This document shows positions 10,628 to 11,131 of a DNA stretch of 11,131 nt, piece after piece. The translations under genes and the position numbers were made by a program. The stretch spans positions 1 through 11,131 of the forward strand of contig MU647470.1 of the NCBI GenBank assembly GCA_026770585.1, read 5' to 3'. The notes beneath the pieces are model-generated. The model saw nothing but the letters and a program-made list of their open reading frames with translations, had not been told where the DNA came from and did not search any database. Every line of letters begins with the position of its first letter. Positions within the stretch are counted from its first letter, which is position 1. Source of the stretch: Baffinella frigidus. Lineage: Eukaryota; Cryptophyceae; Cryptomonadales; Baffinellaceae.

Positions 10628-10695
10628 GCTGACGACGCGCATCACACCCTCGAGGGTGTGCGAGAGGGTGTGAGAGGGTGTGCGAGAGGGTGTGA
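10628..10695 (+). mobile_element. 82-bp GCTGACGACGCG hairpin element, copy 6, truncated
   Basis: The left arm and repeats are complete, with the left flank CCCCGCAGGAATGTC (inverse of the GACATCCCTGCGGGG flank of copies 1 and 4). The right end stops after GGTGTGAT and lacks the final 14 bases, joining directly to TTAATTAGGCC of the array. ACCTGCGAAAT occurs on both sides (10594-10604 and 10711-10721). Confidence 0.8.
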
Positions 10696-10739
10696 TTTAA
10701 TTAGGCCAATACCTGCGAAATGAGCGCTGCCGCGAGATT

Positions 10740-10976
10740 CGCCGTATACGCCGCGATCGTCAAAAGGCACCACCTATCAGAAGTGCATCAAATTCAGGAT
10801 GGAACAAACGCCTTTGTCTTCGGAAAACGGTGCAAGTTCGACCCCTCTGCCGAAGGGAATGGGGTATGCTCCATCCTCGATTTGGTCCGCCTGGGAGATG
10901 AGCGCAGCCGCCAGGTCAGTGAGCAGGCACCACCTGTAGGGTTTCGGGTTTCAGGTTGGCGGGGATAATAGCGCGA
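10740..10976. other. Unrecognised single-copy stretch
   Basis: I find no repeat of this segment in the window apart from GGCACCACCT (10767 and 10926) and GAGATGAGCGCNGCCGC. A forward frame of 82 codons (10720-10968) and a reverse frame of 74 codons (10794-11018) are both open. The forward frame starts inside the GATGAGCGCTGCCGCGAGAT repeat and shows no domain I recognise. It could be a gene fragment, but nothing supports that. GTAGGGTTTCGGGTTTCAGG at 10936-10955 is telomere-like. Confidence 0.35.
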
Positions 10977-11039
10977 TCGACTATTCTCAAGTTGACATGC
11001 TGGGTTTGCGGTACACACCCGTCAACTGAAGGGCGAAAA
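10977..11039 (+). repeat. 50-bp dispersed inverted repeat, copy 4
   Basis: ATCGACTATTCTCAAGTTGA, CATGCTGGGTTTGCGGTACA, CACCCGTCAACTGAAGGGCG, AAA. The CGACTATTCTC lead-in is shared with copy 1 and the GGGCG tail with copy 3, so the true repeat is slightly longer than its inverted arms. Confidence 0.7.
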
Positions 11040-11102
11040 TGAGCCCGGGGGAAGCAAATTGGTGAGCCCAAATAGACTGAGATGTATACGCTTGAAGAGT
11101 TC

Positions 11103-11131
11103 CGGGTTTGGGGTTTTGGGGTGTGGGGTGA
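11103..11131 (+). repeat. Telomere-like tract entering from the right edge
   Basis: GGGTTTGGGGTTTTGGGGTG, TGGGGTGA has the TTTGGGG character of bases 1-79 and the same G-rich + orientation. It is cut by the window end, so its length is unknown. Confidence 0.7.

Noticed and set aside
10800-10860. Possible tRNA, from a GTTCGACC T-loop-like sequence near 10836
   Set aside because: No acceptor, D-arm or anticodon stems can be drawn around it. Only a 6-bp CTTCGG/CCGAAG hairpin fits.
10720-10968. 82-codon forward frame as a small gene
   Set aside because: Its start codon lies in a dispersed repeat, the opposite strand is open too, and I recognise no domain. Kept only as an unrecognised stretch.

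Overview
The window looks like nuclear eukaryotic DNA from a subtelomeric or otherwise repeat-saturated intergenic region. It holds no protein gene, tRNA or rRNA that I can support. The evidence for this setting is several tracts of degenerate telomere-type heptamers (TTTAGGG, TTTGGGG and GTGTAGG variants, plus one block of the hexamer TTAGGG), a dense population of short inverted-repeat (MITE-like or foldback) elements, AT-rich arrays and minisatellites. TTTAGGG is the telomere repeat of land plants, many green algae, and many apicomplexans, chromerids, dinoflagellates and oomycetes. The sequence does not let me choose among them. Base composition looks intermediate, apart from the AT-rich blocks near 1.95-2.25, 5.2-5.4 and 5.85-6.25 kb.

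Layout. 1-105: TTTGGGG tract. 106-1146: AAGTTGAC-type inverted repeats, short direct repeats and a first GTAGGCC-type hairpin element. 1203-1439: two abutting 119-bp palindromes. 1479-1826: telomere-like tract with a 49-bp higher-order repeat. 1827-2355: three tandem copies of a roughly 210-bp subtelomeric unit, one interrupted by TTTAGGG repeats. 2413-2963: an imperfect palindrome and a 32-bp tandem array broken by a 194-bp hairpin. 3000-4700: more hairpins, with solo half copies. 4711-5681: a pair of inverted 82-bp elements around a long telomere-like tract and an AT-rich stretch. 5863-6064: AT-rich near-perfect palindrome. 6337-6425: palindrome plus TTAGGG block. 6647-7378: a second pair of 82-bp elements around a 317-bp GAA tract. 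7498-9706: a nearly continuous run of hairpin elements. 9758-10739: a 54-bp tandem array with a truncated 82-bp element. 10740-10976: unrecognised DNA. 10977-11131: a 50-bp inverted repeat, then another telomere-like tract running off the window.

All telomere-like tracts have their G-rich strand on +. If they keep the original orientation, the chromosome end lies to the right, so the tract at base 1 is interstitial and not a cap.

The recurring theme is DNA secondary structure. At least five inverted-repeat families of about 80-195 bp are present. Many copies sit between 25-40-bp direct repeats. In two families the primary sequence of a stem differs between copies while its two strands still pair within each copy. 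These patterns were found by eye and are the part of the window most worth a quantitative follow-up. Every open reading frame present is short or low-complexity, or lies inside a repeat, and none resembles a protein family I recognise.
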